Source: Lentimonas sp. CC4 (lineage in GTDB: Bacteria > Verrucomicrobiota > Verrucomicrobiia > Opitutales > Coraliomargaritaceae). Taken from it: a DNA stretch of 64,000 nucleotides. The translations under genes were made by a program, and so were the position numbers. The stretch is from positions 1 through 64,000 of the forward strand of contig NZ_CACVBO010000002.1 of the NCBI RefSeq assembly GCF_902728235.1, given 5' to 3'. Under the pieces are notes generated by a model that had not been told where the DNA came from, searched no databases, and saw only the letters and a list, made by a program, of their open reading frames with translations. Shown in pieces: positions 9,024 to 17,983 of the stretch (position 1 is its first letter; each line of letters starts with the position of its first letter).

Positions 9024-11477
9024 TTATAAGAGACCTTTCAGGTCATAGCTCTCGTTTGGTTTGGTTTGGAGAATCACCTCTTTATCACTGTAACGGATTA
9101 TGCATGGCTGGCCGCGCTTCGAACGAAGCTTAGCTGCAATGAGCTTGCCGTCTCTCCACGCGATATCGACTTCGAAGCCGCCACGTGCCACGAGTCCCTG
9201 CACCGAACCATCGACCCATGCCTGTGGTAAAGCAGGTAGCAGAACGATCGCTGGGAGTCCTTCATTGGCTTGCTCATGTGACTGAAGTAACATTTCAGCA
9301 ATGCCAGCGGTCGCACCAAAGTTACCATCGATCTGGAATGGCGGGTGCGTATCTAGCAAATTTGAAAAGGTCGATTTAGCTAGGAGTGCTTGGATATTCT
9401 CCTGACACTTATTGCCATCCAATAGACGGGCATAGAAGTTGATGATCCATGCACGACTCCAGCCAGTATGACCGCCACCATTTGCCAAGCGGCCGTCAAT
9501 CGTCTTGCGAGCAGCTGCTGCCCATTCAGGGGTCGTGCCTGGTGAGATTTGCCAAGAAGGATGCAGCGCATAGAGGTGCGAGATATGACGGTGCCCCTTG
9601 GTCGCTTCTTCTAGTCCCTCAGCCCATTCCAACACGCGGCCATCATCGCCGATCTTCACCGGCGCGTCCAATCGTGCACGCAGTGCGATTAATTGCTCCC
9701 TGAAAGCTGCGTCGGTATTTAGAATTTCTGACGCGAGAATCGTATGGGTAAACAATTCATAGATAATCTGCTGATCCATCGCAGGCCCCATTGAGAGCGA
9801 TCCACGGCTGCCGTCCGGCGCTTTGATATTGTTCTCCGGCGACGTGGTCGGGCCGCTGACCAATTTACCCGTTGCAGGATCTTCCACTAGGAAATCAACG
9901 AAGAACTCGCAGGACTCCTTCATGATTGGATAGGCACGTGTTTCAAGAAACTCACGATCGCCTGTGTAGAGCCAGTTCTCCCAAAATTGACGTAGACACC
10001 ATGCTGGCCCCGTCACCCACATGCCGAACCGTGGGTTACCGAAGAGCCACGTGTTCCCCCAAATGTCAGAGGTATGCCCTGCGACAAATCCGTCGCAGTC
10101 AAACATGGTGCGCGCCGTCGTGCGACCGCTCGGCACCAAAGACTCGATGTAATCAAAGAATGGCTGGTGACATTCAGCCAAATTGGTCGGCTGAACCATC
10201 CAGTAATTCATCTGAATGTTGATGTTAATATGGAAATCCGCATTCCAAGGTGGCTTGAAGCCATCCGCCCAAATGCCCTGCAAATTCGTTGCCGTGGTGC
10301 CAGGGCGAGAGCTAGAAATCATAAGGTAGCGACCATAATTGAAATAGGTAGTGATGAGCTGCAAGTCAGTGGCGCCTGCTTGAACTGCGGCCAGTCGCTC
10401 ATCAGTAGGACGCTGCGCCGCGCTGTCTCCACCAAGCTGCAATTTGACTCGACGGTAGAGGCGACGGTGTTCTGCCAAATGGTCTTCGATGAGTTTCGAG
10501 TAGCTCTTCGCAGCTGCAGCAGTCAGTTGCTTTTGGCTGAGTGCCATCGGATCGTCCCCGCGAAAATCAGTTGCGGCGGTGATCAGAATGAGTGCGGAAT
10601 CCGCCCCCTTCACTTGTAACTTACCTTTAGCCATGTTGACCGAGCCACCCTGTGGGATGACTTTCATGTGTGCCGCATACTCAGCGCCCTCGGCGTGAGA
10701 GGGAAATCCTTTGGTGTCACGAGGCTTGCCGTTGATGCTTCGAATCTGTCCATACATGACGACTCCATCATCACCCAGTGATTCAACGGTCGCGTGGTAT
10801 TTGCGGTGCAATTCCGCATCGAAATCAAGCTTACCCGGCTGGTCGCAACTGATGCGCACGATGATCGCTTGATCCACGGGACTGGAGAAAATCTCACGCA
10901 AATAGCGGACACCATCCACCTCATACTGCACGCGTGCAACGGCCTCATCCAAATCTAGATCACGGCGATAGTTAGTCACCTTCTCTGCAGTCGGAAAGGT
11001 GAGCTCCAGATCTCCGAGCATTTGGTAGGTATGTGTGCCGGATGGAAAACGAGGGCTGAGGAACTTTCCCTTGATTAGCTTTTCAGCTGCAGCATACTTA
11101 CCCGCAAAGATTAAGTCGCGCGCCTGCTGTATGACTTCAGGGCCATTTGGCTTATAGAAATCAATCGTAGCGCCCGACCAGAGCGAATCCTCGTTTAGCT
11201 GGATCCACTCGCGATTGACGCCACCATAGACCATGCCGCCCAAACGCCCGTTGCCGAATGGTAATGCCTCGTTCCAATCATGTGCTGGCTGCCGATACCA
11301 CAAGGTCTCTAAAGATTCCGGAGCATCCGCCTGCCCGACTAGTTCACTGGCAGAATCTGCCAGCAGTTTCACTCGATAATCACCAAGCTTTTGTTTCGAT
11401 GGCACTTGAGCCGAAATCGAAGTCATTAGCCCGGTGGCTAATCCGACTATTAAACAGCATACTTTGATTCTATTCAT
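9024..11477 (-). CDS. GH95 alpha-L-fucosidase 2, secreted
   Basis: I prefer the ATG at 11477, which begins a clean signal peptide ([18 protein letters not shown], cleavage after SAQ); the frame is open to an ATG at 11501. The mature protein has [16 protein letters not shown], the family-typical [10 protein letters not shown] with both active-site Asn, SPENN, and [12 protein letters not shown]. It is closer to well-studied GH95 fucosidases than the other two copies in the window and is therefore the best candidate for a true alpha-1,2-L-fucosidase. The gene appears monocistronic, lying downstream of the terminator of the two-component genes and of two palindromes (11510, 11594). Confidence 0.94.
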   Translation of the reverse strand: MNRIKVCCLIVGLATGLMTSISAQVPSKQKLGDYRVKLLADSASELVGQADAPESLETLWYRQPAHDWNEALPFGNGRLGGMVYGGVNREWIQLNEDSLWSGATIDFYKPNGPEVIQQARDLIFAGKYAAAEKLIKGKFLSPRFPSGTHTYQMLGDLELTFPTAEKVTNYRRDLDLDEAVARVQYEVDGVRYLREIFSSPVDQAIIVRISCDQPGKLDFDAELHRKYHATVESLGDDGVVMYGQIRSINGKPRDTKGFPSHAEGAEYAAHMKVIPQGGSVNMAKGKLQVKGADSALILITAATDFRGDDPMALSQKQLTAAAAKSYSKLIEDHLAEHRRLYRRVKLQLGGDSAAQRPTDERLAAVQAGATDLQLITTYFNYGRYLMISSSRPGTTATNLQGIWADGFKPPWNADFHININIQMNYWMVQPTNLAECHQPFFDYIESLVPSGRTTARTMFDCDGFVAGHTSDIWGNTWLFGNPRFGMWVTGPAWCLRQFWENWLYTGDREFLETRAYPIMKESCEFFVDFLVEDPATGKLVSGPTTSPENNIKAPDGSRGSLSMGPAMDQQIIYELFTHTILASEILNTDAAFREQLIALRARLDAPVKIGDDGRVLEWAEGLEEATKGHRHISHLYALHPSWQISPGTTPEWAAAARKTIDGRLANGGGHTGWSRAWIINFYARLLDGNKCQENIQALLAKSTFSNLLDTHPPFQIDGNFGATAGIAEMLLQSHEQANEGLPAIVLLPALPQAWVDGSVQGLVARGGFEVDIAWRDGKLIAAKLRSKRGQPCIIRYSDKEVILQTKPNESYDLKGLL

Positions 11478-11509
11478 AATTAAATTTTGAGGCACACGCA
11501 TCAGCGAGT

Positions 11510-11530
11510 CAGTTCTAACAGACAGAACTG
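11510..11530. promoter_or_regulatory. Perfect inverted repeat CAGTTCT-N7-AGAACTG
   Basis: CAGTTCT (11510-11516) and AGAACTG (11524-11530) flank AACAGAC, 33 bases upstream of the preferred GH95 start codon. It could be an operator or a leader hairpin; it is not repeated elsewhere that I can see. Confidence 0.45.
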
Positions 11531-11593
11531 ATACTATTGGCCCTCATTGATGACGAAACAAGTATTGTATCAAAATTCCTCGCCCACGACTAC

Positions 11594-11607
11594 TGGCCAT
11601 ATGACCA
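11594..11607. promoter_or_regulatory. Operator-like palindrome TGGCCA-TA-TGACCA
   Basis: Part of a 16-bp inverted repeat, CTGGCCATATGACCAG (11593-11608), with one mismatched pair. It lies just inside the terminator of the response regulator transcript and 117 bases upstream of the GH95 start. It matches the sites at 4410, 11774 and 51208. Confidence 0.55.
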
Positions 11608-11609
11608 GA

Positions 11610-11642
11610 AAAAACGCCGAAGTGCTTTACAGCACTTCGGCG
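11610..11642 (-). terminator. Rho-independent terminator of the two-component operon
   Basis: CGCCGAAGTGCT and AGCACTTCGGCG form a 12-bp perfect stem around a four-base loop (11615-11642). On the - strand it is followed by TTTTTT. It ends the transcript of the kinase and regulator genes, 208 bases after the regulator stop. Confidence 0.92.
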
Positions 11643-11773
11643 CGGTCCGGTGTCGCCTCTCAAAACGCACCGATAATCACCTCCTAGATGATACCCATAA
11701 AAGTTGTGACTAAGTAGTGAGAAAAAACTTCTTACTGCAACTAGCTTAACAAAAAAACAAACGATTCTGCTAC

Positions 11774-11787
11774 TGGTCAAATAGCCA
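11774..11787. promoter_or_regulatory. Operator-like palindrome TGGTCA-AA-TAGCCA
   Basis: Contained in ACTGGTCAAATAGCCAGT (11772-11789), an imperfect palindrome of the same type as 4410. It lies in the 3' untranslated region of the response regulator, between its stop and its terminator. The remaining bases of 11478-11849 show no gene. Confidence 0.5.
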
Positions 11788-11849
11788 GTTTCGTTGTTTT
11801 ATTCTAAAACTCTAGCAGATAACGCCTGCGATCACCCAAAGAACTTCGC

Positions 11850-12485
11850 CTAGATAATCCCAGAGCGCAGCGCCTTGGCGACTGCACCGGACTGGGACTG
11901 CACTTGAAGTTTTCGGTAGATATTTTCTAAGTGAAAGGCAGCCGTGCGCCGACTGACGCCGAGTTCCGCCGCTATCTCTTTGACCGATAGATCCATCGCT
12001 AGTTGTTCCAACACTTGAACTTCGCGGCCAGAGAGATTGAAACTATCTTCGGCCGATGGCTTACGCATTTCATCGAGCACAATCTTTGCAACCGCAGGAC
12101 TTAGAGCCGCGCCTCCCAGAAAGACTTGTTCCAAGCCTTTAATGATTTCCGGCCCGGTCGCTGTCTTCAATAAATAGCCCGCCGCACCCGCATCGAGCGC
12201 CTCCATGACCTTTTGTTTGTCTCTGAAAACGGTGATCACCATTACCGCAATGTCAGGAGCCAGCTCGGCCAGCTTACGTATCCCCTCTACGCCGCCCATA
12301 CCTGGGAGGCCGAGATCCATTAAGATCAAGTCTGGATTCGCCTGTTTTTCAATCGCATCAAACAGCTCAACGCAGGAAGGAAAGACTCCCGTGCAGGTAA
12401 TCCGCTCCTCTCCATTGAGCAGCCCTTTGAGCGTGCGGCGAAATCCCGCATCATCTTCGACGATCCATACGTTGATTGGTATCAT
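11850..12485 (-). CDS. NarL/LuxR-family response regulator 1
   Basis: 211 residues. Receiver domain 1-120 has the acidic pair at D11-D12, phosphoacceptor D57 (LILMDLGLPG), and the T/K switch region (VITVF, LLKTATG). A LuxR-type helix-turn-helix fills about 145-205 (LSGREVQVLEQLA, VKEIAAELGVSRRTAAFHLE). It starts two bases after the kinase gene stop, so the two are co-transcribed and form a cognate pair. TGGTCA-type palindromes on both sides of its terminator make it the best candidate to bind that motif and switch on the GH29, GH95 and sulfatase genes that carry it (inference). Confidence 0.95.
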   Translation of the reverse strand: MIPINVWIVEDDAGFRRTLKGLLNGEERITCTGVFPSCVELFDAIEKQANPDLILMDLGLPGMGGVEGIRKLAELAPDIAVMVITVFRDKQKVMEALDAGAAGYLLKTATGPEIIKGLEQVFLGGAALSPAVAKIVLDEMRKPSAEDSFNLSGREVQVLEQLAMDLSVKEIAAELGVSRRTAAFHLENIYRKLQVQSQSGAVAKALRSGII

Positions 12486-12487
12486 AA

Positions 12488-14734
12488 TTAGTTCGATGTT
12501 TTATAGGCCTTGTTCGGCTCTTTGGAAAGCGCTGTCAATGGAATCTTTAGAGTGATGGTCGTGCCCTCCCCCGGTCTGGAACTCAATTCCATTTCACCAC
12601 TGATTTCCTGCGCACGTTGGCGCATGCTGCCGAGGCCCCAACCATCCGACGACGATTCAGGATCGAACCCGCATCCATTATCGCTGAATACCAGTTGTAA
12701 CTGACGCCCTGTCACCGAGATTGCCACCCGAACTGCGCTTGCATTCGAATGACGCGCACAATTATGCACCGCTTCTTTGAAGAACATGATCAAGTGACGC
12801 TTAAAGGTTAGCGAGACCATCTCATTAGGACAATCCTCAGGAATCTCAATGCTGAGATCGACTCCGATCAAAACGCGCTCAGCCCGTTCAGCCATTTTTT
12901 GTATCAACATGGGCAGACGAATCGTGCCTTGATCGACCATCCAAACGACCTCGCGCAGCGAAGCGCATGCTTCTCGGGTAATCAGTGACAAATCAAACAG
13001 CCCTTCCTTCATTCGGTTACTTCGGGCGATGCCTTCCAACTGCCCCGCCATCAGCGAAATGCTCCCCAAATTACTGCCCACTTCATCATGTAGATCCGAA
13101 TGGACTTGGCGGCGCAAACGGATCTCTGCGCTCTTCCGACTGCGCAACATGACCGCGGCAAAGGCTCCTCCCCCGATGGCTATCAAAAGGCCAACTCCCA
13201 TCGCGGCACGCGCACGAATGTGCTTCCGGCGCTCAGTCAATAACAGGTGCTCCCCGTTGAGCATACCTAAACGTGCCTCATGCGACTTCCCCTTCGCCAA
13301 TGATTGTAACCATTCGGTTAACAATAACACATTCCTCCCATCGACGCGTCCGTCCACCAGCACCCCCAAATCCGGAACCTCTTTGAGGCCACTATCCTTG
13401 AGTATGACATCCTGCCCCTTCGATAGGTTACGCCCTCTTAGCAAAATCTCGATTTCTCCGAGTGAAAACACGGCCTGTCCCTGATACACGGGGAAATCGT
13501 TACACACTATCTCCAACGCATCAAAGTATGCTCCCGCATCCGCAAGGCGTATCATATTGTTGCCTGGGTTCCCTGGCATTAACTGCGTTTTCAAAGGAAA
13601 ACGCCGGTAGCGTCCACGGTTTGGTATTTTTACTAAACGATTAAAACTGATCGTATTTGGGAATCCGTAGCCTGGCACGTTGATCCCATCGGGACTGTGC
13701 CCTGGGAAAATATTAACTAATCCGAGCTGATCCTTTTCCGGCATTTCAATTCGGATAATCAATGGTGACTCCAACTTCGACGCGGGTAGCGCCCATGTAA
13801 AGTCTCCGTCCGTCCCATTTTTAGCCGAAAGCGGCATGCCCAGCGTATACCGAGGCGAGGCCAAATAGTCAGCGCCCCAATAAGGCGCCGACTCAAAGCT
13901 GGAGCTGACAGAAATATGCCTCGCCGGATGAATCTCTCCCATCCGAATCAGGTGCACTCGAGCCAGCGAGATGAACTCCAATCCGTTCTCCTCTTGACCG
14001 GAAAAAACCTCCAGTCTCAAGCCCTGCGAAAACGACTGCGTCGCATTCCATGCCGCCGATGCGCCCAAATCGTCCAATGCTTGCTTCGCGTCCTGCTCAC
14101 CTAAGGGTTGTAATGCATCCAATCGATCCAACGCATCCTTCACGTCGTCCTCTCCCAATGCCTCCAATGCTAATAGAGACGGAAACTTAAAAAAAACTGG
14201 TCGCATGCCAGGATCAGGAAAGTCGCGCTCCGTCCAATCCACATAGACCTCGCCACGCTGCCCCCTTCTATTTACTGAACAAATACGGAAGCGCTTGGGA
14301 AATGCGTAACCTTTTAGTTCGGAAGAGCGCTGGTCAATCGATGGCACAATGGCCACTCCCAGAATGAGTCGGGTTTTAAGATTTGCATCAAAATCCAAGG
14401 TCCACAAGGGCAACTCAGGAACGCCTTCAACCGCTGGAATGTAATCGCTATGGTAGCCGAAGGTATCAAATTGCTTCGCAGGTTGCAGCGGCGCCAAGGC
14501 GTTTAACGCCTGAGTCTCCTGCTCAATCAACGCGTCCACCTCGTTCAAACGTGTGCCAATGCGGTAGAACGGCGTCTCTGGCGTCTCAGAGACGGGATGC
14601 ATTACCGAAGGCTGCAACGGATCTGAAAAGCCCTCAAAGGCTTGTGCACTGCTGCTCAGGAGAACCAGCGCTGCAACGAAACGTCCGACCGCAGGAATGC
14701 ACTCAACCAAAGAGCTTCTATTAAAGACTGACAT
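12488..14734 (-). CDS. Membrane sensor histidine kinase 1 with lectin-like periplasmic region
   Basis: I chose the ATG at 14734, which has AGGTG six bases ahead and starts a signal peptide (VAALVLLSSSAQA); GTG 14752 is in frame upstream. About 480 periplasmic residues contain beta-rich segments alignable by eye with the discoidin (F5/8 type C) part of the kinase at 36487, e.g. the WTLDFDANL and PKRFRICSV stretches. One membrane helix (about 510-535, VGLLIAIGGGAFAAVML) precedes a HisKA_3 dimerisation helix with H549 in DLHDEVGSNL, then an HATPase domain with KEAVHNCARHS and DNGCGFD. It probably senses an oligosaccharide outside the membrane and phosphorylates the regulator at 11850. Confidence 0.9.
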   Translation of the reverse strand: MSVFNRSSLVECIPAVGRFVAALVLLSSSAQAFEGFSDPLQPSVMHPVSETPETPFYRIGTRLNEVDALIEQETQALNALAPLQPAKQFDTFGYHSDYIPAVEGVPELPLWTLDFDANLKTRLILGVAIVPSIDQRSSELKGYAFPKRFRICSVNRRGQRGEVYVDWTERDFPDPGMRPVFFKFPSLLALEALGEDDVKDALDRLDALQPLGEQDAKQALDDLGASAAWNATQSFSQGLRLEVFSGQEENGLEFISLARVHLIRMGEIHPARHISVSSSFESAPYWGADYLASPRYTLGMPLSAKNGTDGDFTWALPASKLESPLIIRIEMPEKDQLGLVNIFPGHSPDGINVPGYGFPNTISFNRLVKIPNRGRYRRFPLKTQLMPGNPGNNMIRLADAGAYFDALEIVCNDFPVYQGQAVFSLGEIEILLRGRNLSKGQDVILKDSGLKEVPDLGVLVDGRVDGRNVLLLTEWLQSLAKGKSHEARLGMLNGEHLLLTERRKHIRARAAMGVGLLIAIGGGAFAAVMLRSRKSAEIRLRRQVHSDLHDEVGSNLGSISLMAGQLEGIARSNRMKEGLFDLSLITREACASLREVVWMVDQGTIRLPMLIQKMAERAERVLIGVDLSIEIPEDCPNEMVSLTFKRHLIMFFKEAVHNCARHSNASAVRVAISVTGRQLQLVFSDNGCGFDPESSSDGWGLGSMRQRAQEISGEMELSSRPGEGTTITLKIPLTALSKEPNKAYKTSN

Positions 14735-14826
14735 GTCGTGCACCTGAATCACCTCATCTAGATAGCAGACAAATCGTGTTTATAAAAGATGCATTCCAGT
14801 GAATCCGCTAATGACCGTAGCTTTCA

Positions 14827-16044
14827 TCACTCCCATGTAATCTTGGCCTCTCGAGTCTCGGTATTCACCCAGACGCTGGCATGCTCGAATTCGCGGGTAA
14901 ACTCCCAGCCATCGGGATCCGGGCGACTGGGTGGGCCTTTAGGCGGCCCGAGCGGTTTGTGAAATTCCGGGTAATCGACCAGTGCGCCCGAACTTAACTT
15001 CCATCCCCAACTATACATGAAATACGAATACGGCTGCGCGCCGATGAGGTAACATGCCAGTGCAAACTCGACATTTTCCTTCGCCTCCTTAGGCATATTT
15101 GGTTTGAGATTCCTCCGGCCAGTGCCCTCTACGCCGAGACGAAAGACGGAGATTTTACCTTCCTTGGCATTTCGGTGCATATGTTTCCACTCGGCGAGTA
15201 GACTTTCCTTGCTCGATTTCGAACTCGCATAGTTTTCAAACATGATCGCATCACTCACGGGATATACATACCTGGCGCTCTCCGCATAGGCATTATTCGC
15301 AAGTAAGATCTTGTCTGCTCCCATCCTCTCTTTGAGAGCCGCCATCATCTCGCCCATGGCGACTTCAATCTCTGCCTTCTTGTCTTTACGCAAATCGGCA
15401 GAGCCGTGCATTTGATCAATAAAGGCACCATCGCAGCCTGATTCTCGGACACCTTTCGCAACAGTCTCGACCCACCATTCGCGGAAATCAGGATTCAATA
15501 CATCGAAGCAAAACGCACCATAACGATCCGCATACTCTCCCGTCTTAGAATTGATAATGAGAAACGCTTTGTGATCAGGCCTAGACTCGATCTCCTGCTT
15601 GGTGAAATGCTGATTGTATGAGGTGTAAGGCCATGCATAGGCGGCGTTGAAATAAAACAGCACCTTGATCTTGGGATTTATTTTTTTAAAGGCCGCGGCC
15701 TCATGCTTGGCTCCTAACTCGGCCGCACCCAGTTTACCCATGCCATGTGATTTCTCAATACAGATAAAGCCCGATTGCCCGGCCATAAACTCCACTTGCT
15801 GCGAACTCAGCAAGCGGTTCTTATCGCCAAACATCAAATAGATCGGTGCAGTATCCCAACTGAATTCAGGGTAAAAGTCTTTCGACTCGAAGCGAGATCC
15901 ACCACTGTTCTTTTGAGCGTGCTCATCCAGTTGACTGGCTTGTGAACTATTTGGAGTTTCGCCGTAAAGTGTCGTGTTTGAGTCAGCAACATTCACTGCC
16001 ACAAGCGCAACAAAGAGACAGACCAGCTTATTAAATTGGTTCAT
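14827..16044 (-). CDS. Putative TIM-barrel glycoside hydrolase, secreted
   Basis: 405 residues with a signal peptide (MNQFNKLVCLFVALVAVNVA). The body shows alternating beta strands and helices of a TIM barrel: FICIEKSHG, KVLFYFNAAYAWPY, GAFCFDVLNPDFREWW, DGAFIDQMHGS (candidate catalytic Asp), ILLANNAY and AIMFENYASS (candidate Glu). It resembles poorly characterised glycosidase-like families annotated only as putative glycoside hydrolase (GHL-type); I do not recognise a CAZy family with confidence. Its place between a sensor kinase and a sulfatase suggests a role in the same polysaccharide pathway. A perfect ACGTAAAA inverted repeat lies 62 bases upstream. Confidence 0.7.
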   Translation of the reverse strand: MNQFNKLVCLFVALVAVNVADSNTTLYGETPNSSQASQLDEHAQKNSGGSRFESKDFYPEFSWDTAPIYLMFGDKNRLLSSQQVEFMAGQSGFICIEKSHGMGKLGAAELGAKHEAAAFKKINPKIKVLFYFNAAYAWPYTSYNQHFTKQEIESRPDHKAFLIINSKTGEYADRYGAFCFDVLNPDFREWWVETVAKGVRESGCDGAFIDQMHGSADLRKDKKAEIEVAMGEMMAALKERMGADKILLANNAYAESARYVYPVSDAIMFENYASSKSSKESLLAEWKHMHRNAKEGKISVFRLGVEGTGRRNLKPNMPKEAKENVEFALACYLIGAQPYSYFMYSWGWKLSSGALVDYPEFHKPLGPPKGPPSRPDPDGWEFTREFEHASVWVNTETREAKITWE

Positions 16045-16105
16045 GGGAGATGGGGGAATCAGACAGAAACATCCATACTAACAGATAAATGCAGAGTCCC
16101 CCATT

Positions 16106-16127
16106 ACGTAAAAGCATTATTTTACGT
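16106..16127. promoter_or_regulatory. Inverted repeat ACGTAAAA-N6-TTTTACGT
   Basis: A perfect 8-bp inverted repeat with a six-base spacer, 62 bases upstream of the putative glycosidase start at 16044. It is unlike the other palindromes in the window. It may be an operator for this gene; no second copy was noticed. Confidence 0.45.
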
Positions 16128-16283
16128 CACTTTCTAATACCATGATGTGGCTTCAACTGCTAATACATTCTCTAAATCAGTGCTTCGTCGCGTGCAACTT
16201 CAGCCCAATGCCATTGCATAATATAGATGATATAACCGTTAAGCAGAAAACTAGATTGTCATATTTTCAATTTGGATGATTTC

Positions 16284-16372
16284 TAGCCCCAACGGGGCAA
16301 CCTATATCAGCCCGGGGCAACGCCCCGGGAATTCAAGCCCCAGACAGCTAGCCCTAAAAGGGCGTTCTATTC
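16284..16372. repeat. Three-hairpin interspersed repeat
   Basis: Three GC-rich hairpins in a row: GCCCCAACGGGGC (16286-16298), CCCGGGGCAACGCCCCGGG (16311-16329) and GCCCTAAAAGGGC (16351-16363). This triple pattern is like repeat elements I recall from several environmental phyla. The rest of the 16045-16465 gap shows only the inverted repeat at 16106. Confidence 0.75.
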
Positions 16373-16465
16373 GACAGGCCTAGCCAGCACGACGCACGTT
16401 TGCTGAAGCTGCACGCTACGGGATATCAGCGATCTACACGCCTGAGCGCTGTAACACACTTCATC

Positions 16466-17908
16466 TTAGTAATCGTTTCCTTGATCACTGAGTTTGCATG
16501 ATGCTTTCCACGTCACCAATTTCTTCGATAATTCGGCAACGATTTCTGGGTGCTGTTTTGCGATATTCTTCTTTTCTGAAGGGTCCTCAATGAGATCATA
16601 GAGTTCCCAAGGCTTCTTGCCGTTTCGGTAGAGTTTATAGCGCTGTTCCGACCATGCTTCGATGCCGCGGCTCTGGAATCCAATGCCTTCGGCACGCTCG
16701 GTCATGTCACCATTGATCATCGGCAGGAGCGATATGCCGTCCAACGGGCGCTCACCGATGTATTCAGCTTGAATCGCATCCAAAATCGTCGGTAGGTAAT
16801 CGCTGGTGACTGCGGGAAACTCAGAGACCGTCCCTGACGTCACGCGGGCGGGCCAATCTAGAATCCCCGGCACGCGCACGCCGCCTTCACTCAGGCTGCG
16901 CTTGCGTCCTTTAAAGTGCGCCGCAGTCCCGGGGCTCTTATTGCCGCCTTCAGGGCCATTATCCGAGCAAAACCAGACCATGGTATTGTCCGCAACGCCC
17001 GCCTCTTTCAATGCCGCGCGCAAGCGTCCGACCTGTTCATCCATGGCAGTCACACAGCCATAGTAGTTTTTCTCAAAGTCACTCACCCCCGGATACATCG
17101 CGGCATATTCCGGCCCGGCGACGACTGGCAAGTGCGGCGTATGAAACCAGACGACTGCGAAGAACGGTTGATCGTCTTTGGCCGCTTGCTGCACGAACGG
17201 CACGACACGATCCATGATCACGCGTGAGTCATCGCCTTCCAAATTATCACGCACGATTTCGCCCTGCTCATTCCAGTAATGTGTGCCATAGGCCTCAGCC
17301 GTTGAGCGGTCTTTAATGTAATCCCAGCCTTTACCGCCACCATTCCAACCATCGCTGGCTTCCTTTACTGGTTTTAACATCGGATCCCAAGTGGGCACCT
17401 TCGACTCTGTCGAAAAACAGACATCGAAGCCGTTCTTCCATGGTGGGCTAAACTCCTCAGTGTTGCCCGGTTTGCCGCGGTTGGCATCTTTAATTTCCGT
17501 CGTGAGTGTGCCTAAGTGCCATTTGCCAAAATGGCCAGTGGTGTATCCTTGTTCTCTGAGCAGCTCAGCAATCGTGAGTTCTTCGGTCTTCATATGCCCG
17601 GTGTTGGCATAATAAACGCCAAAGCGGAATGGATGACGTCCCGTAATGCTCGAAGCACGTGTCGGGCTACAGACCGGTGAGGATGAATAGAAGCGGTTGA
17701 ACTGCAGACCGTCCGCAGCCATTGCATTCAAGTGCGGCGTCTTGATCGCTGTCTTGGGATTAAAACACTGCACATCACCCCACCCGAGGTCATCTGCCAT
17801 CAGCAGAATGACATTCGGCCGTTCGGCGTCTGATCCTGCTCCCCAAAGCGAGCTGGCGACCGCCGTTATTAAGATGCAGATTCGTTTCTGTATTTTTATG
17901 TAATTCAT
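16466..17908 (-). CDS. S1-family sulfatase 1, secreted
   Basis: 480 residues with a signal peptide (ILITAVASSLWGAGS). Metal-binding DD is at residues 39-40 (LLMADDLGWGD). C80 in the motif CSPTR is the cysteine converted to formylglycine. GKWHLG and WFCSDNGPEGG supply further active-site residues. Type I sulfatases hydrolyse sulfate esters using formylglycine and calcium. The maturase is not in this window. It is probably one of several enzymes that strip sulfate from a fucan; sub-family cannot be assigned by eye. It lies 75 bases after the sulfatase at 17984, same strand, with no terminator seen between. Confidence 0.95.
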   Translation of the reverse strand: MNYIKIQKRICILITAVASSLWGAGSDAERPNVILLMADDLGWGDVQCFNPKTAIKTPHLNAMAADGLQFNRFYSSSPVCSPTRASSITGRHPFRFGVYYANTGHMKTEELTIAELLREQGYTTGHFGKWHLGTLTTEIKDANRGKPGNTEEFSPPWKNGFDVCFSTESKVPTWDPMLKPVKEASDGWNGGGKGWDYIKDRSTAEAYGTHYWNEQGEIVRDNLEGDDSRVIMDRVVPFVQQAAKDDQPFFAVVWFHTPHLPVVAGPEYAAMYPGVSDFEKNYYGCVTAMDEQVGRLRAALKEAGVADNTMVWFCSDNGPEGGNKSPGTAAHFKGRKRSLSEGGVRVPGILDWPARVTSGTVSEFPAVTSDYLPTILDAIQAEYIGERPLDGISLLPMINGDMTERAEGIGFQSRGIEAWSEQRYKLYRNGKKPWELYDLIEDPSEKKNIAKQHPEIVAELSKKLVTWKASCKLSDQGNDY

Positions 17909-17983
17909 TTTTATGTCTAACTCAGCTTATTAAAATTCGTAGAAATGTCTCGTTCGAGGTTCAGCGACGCAGGCTCAATCGAC

